From Volvox africanus (taxonomy: Eukaryota > Chlorophyta > Chlorophyceae > Chlamydomonadales > Volvocaceae), in NCBI GenBank assembly GCA_030268105.1, contig BSDZ01000086.1:1426001-1490000 (forward strand): a DNA stretch of 64,000 nucleotides, read 5' to 3'. The notes beneath the pieces are model-generated. The model was not told the DNA's origin. It worked only from the letters and a program-made list of their open reading frames with translations, and made no database searches. Each line of letters starts with the position of its first letter. The stretch's first letter is position 1. Positions 62,745-64,000 of this stretch are shown piece after piece. The translations under genes were made by a program, and so were the position numbers.

Positions 62745-63277
62745 CCACGCCAGGACTTGCGTGCCATCGCCATATGCAAAAGAATGCGCGCACCCTGCTT
62801 CCATGCTAACAACCGTTGGTGCAGCCGTTCTATCTGCTTTTGCGCTGATATCCCTGCCCTCTTCCAGATACCACCTCTGCCCATCTGGCTCATGAAAGCA
62901 ATACCGTTCCGTTGGATACAGACCGCCGTCCTGTCTCGCTGAGAGAAGGGAGCCATCCCATCCCAATGAAGCGTATCAGAGCGAGCGGCCCTTGTTTCGC
63001 CAGACCGAGAAGCCCAATGCTTCCATGGGCGTTTTCTGGTGCGCACCGATTGGACGCCGATGGCGGGCATCATGGGATACCGGAAGCTTACCCTAGCCTC
63101 ACTGAGAGCATTGTCCCACCTCCAGGAAAATCAACAGAAGGAAACCCTAACCCCTGGAACAGCAGATCCGCAGACCGTCTGTTTAAAACCAGGATGCTCA
63201 AAAGGTTGCAACGCAACGAGCGCATGGTACACCACCGCCCATAAATTACCACCCAGTCAGGAACCTTCACGGTTGCC

Positions 63278-64000
63278 TCAAGCCAGGGGCTCCAGCTTGG
63301 TGGTGGCTGGCACGCTCCCCGTGGACGCCTGGCGCGCTACAGCCTCCTCGTGATGACCGAAACGACTGGGTCGGCTGATGCCGGTGGCGGAAGCTGTACG
63401 GGCGCGTCCAAGATATTCGTTAGGGACCACGGGTGGCGAGTCGGGGCTGCCGCCGATCATGCCTGGCAGTGGGAAGGGAAGCAAGGCGTTGGATATAGCA
63501 GAAAATCAGACAAACCGGGAGGGGAAGATGGAGGGCACGCGTCAGAAAGGAAGCGTAATTGGGTGCGATGAGGAGTTAGGGACGATAAGGGACAAGGCGG
63601 CAAATAAGGGAAAGGTCGATAGGTCGCGATAGTGGGCGCATAGAAACGCGTTCTGCCAAGCTACACCTAACTACCTTGCACTTACCTATCGCCCCCGACG
63701 AGCCCGGGCTAGCCGGAGTGTTAATCAGCATGGGGCTCGCACCCCCGTTCACCCCAGCGATATTGAGCGGTGGAAGTGATCCTGACGACATGCCCCCCGT
63801 TGGCAAATACACCCCCGCGTTACTGGCCATTGCAACACGGTTAGCTGGAGCGGGAGGAAAGCCACCGGTGGGCTGCGCAATCGGCTGCGATTGCACAGCC
63901 ACGACGGGATGCTGCGCGAAGCTGATATTTTTTAGGGGGGATAACGGCCCTGACGTCGCTCCCTTGACATACGGCGATATAAGCGTAGGCGAGGACGCAG
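63278..64000 (-). CDS. C-terminal two exons of an unidentified minus-strand gene (partial)
   Basis: The upstream exon runs from the window edge to 63686 (minus strand) and ends in donor GTAAGT. The last exon is 63462-63278 with acceptor CTTCCCACTGCCAG and stop TGA. The junction is phase 1 and joins cleanly. The sequence is low in charge and rich in Gly, Ser, Pro and Ala, for example QSQPIAQPTGGFPPAP, GGMSSGSLPPLN and GGSPDSPPVVPNEYLG, with the very end KLEPLA. This looks like a disordered tail, common in large volvocine regulatory proteins; no catalytic motif is visible. The gene is transcribed toward gene D and is not related to the pherophorin-like array. Confidence 0.55.

Larger units (their letters stand above)
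55023..63277. other. Region between gene D and the right-edge gene, no assignable gene
   Basis: About 8.3 kb. Open frames are present on both strands but none forms a connected gene that I can support. Coding-like minus-strand stretches are listed separately. A GA-rich microsatellite lies at 62,707-62,744. The 3' untranslated regions of gene D and of the converging minus-strand gene must lie at the two ends. Confidence 0.4.

Overview
The window is nuclear DNA of a eukaryote, most likely a volvocine green alga (Volvox or a relative). The evidence is three complete genes and the 3' end of a fourth, all on the + strand and all of one design. Each has a signal peptide, an N-terminal cysteine-containing domain, a very long Ser/Pro-rich rod of the hydroxyproline-rich glycoprotein (HRGP) type, and a second related C-terminal domain. 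That dumbbell layout is typical of pherophorins, the extracellular-matrix glycoproteins of Volvox and Chlamydomonas. I rebuilt exons by hand from GT/AG sites, reading phase and comparison of the copies. The phases are the same at equivalent introns in every copy, so this is a tandem gene array.

Layout: gene A (339-1685) is the last three exons of a paralog that starts left of the window. Gene B (about 5.5-19.2 kb) has a rod of about 1,850 residues with one non-proline insert. Gene C (25.8-42.6 kb) encodes about 4,048 residues. Its rod is built from about 164 copies of one 60-bp unit without a single length change. Gene D (about 45.5-55.0 kb) has a rod of about 1,100-1,200 residues. The rods differ greatly in length and repeat type while the end domains are alike. 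This suggests secreted matrix proteins with a conserved interaction module at each end and a fast-evolving spacer.

The stretches between genes hold no confident gene. They do hold relics: a 5' large-subunit rRNA fragment and two perfect hairpins in an intron of gene B, a short succinate dehydrogenase flavoprotein-like fragment at 44.1-44.3 kb, and a stop-interrupted minus-strand reading frame at 6.3-7.1 kb. At the right edge the last two exons of an unrelated minus-strand gene (63,278-64,000) converge on the array. The 55.0-63.3 kb region has several minus-strand stretches that look like exons but cannot be tied to a gene.

Limits: exon borders are read by eye. The first exons of genes B and D are uncertain. 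No database search was possible, so the pherophorin assignment rests on architecture and motif spacing.
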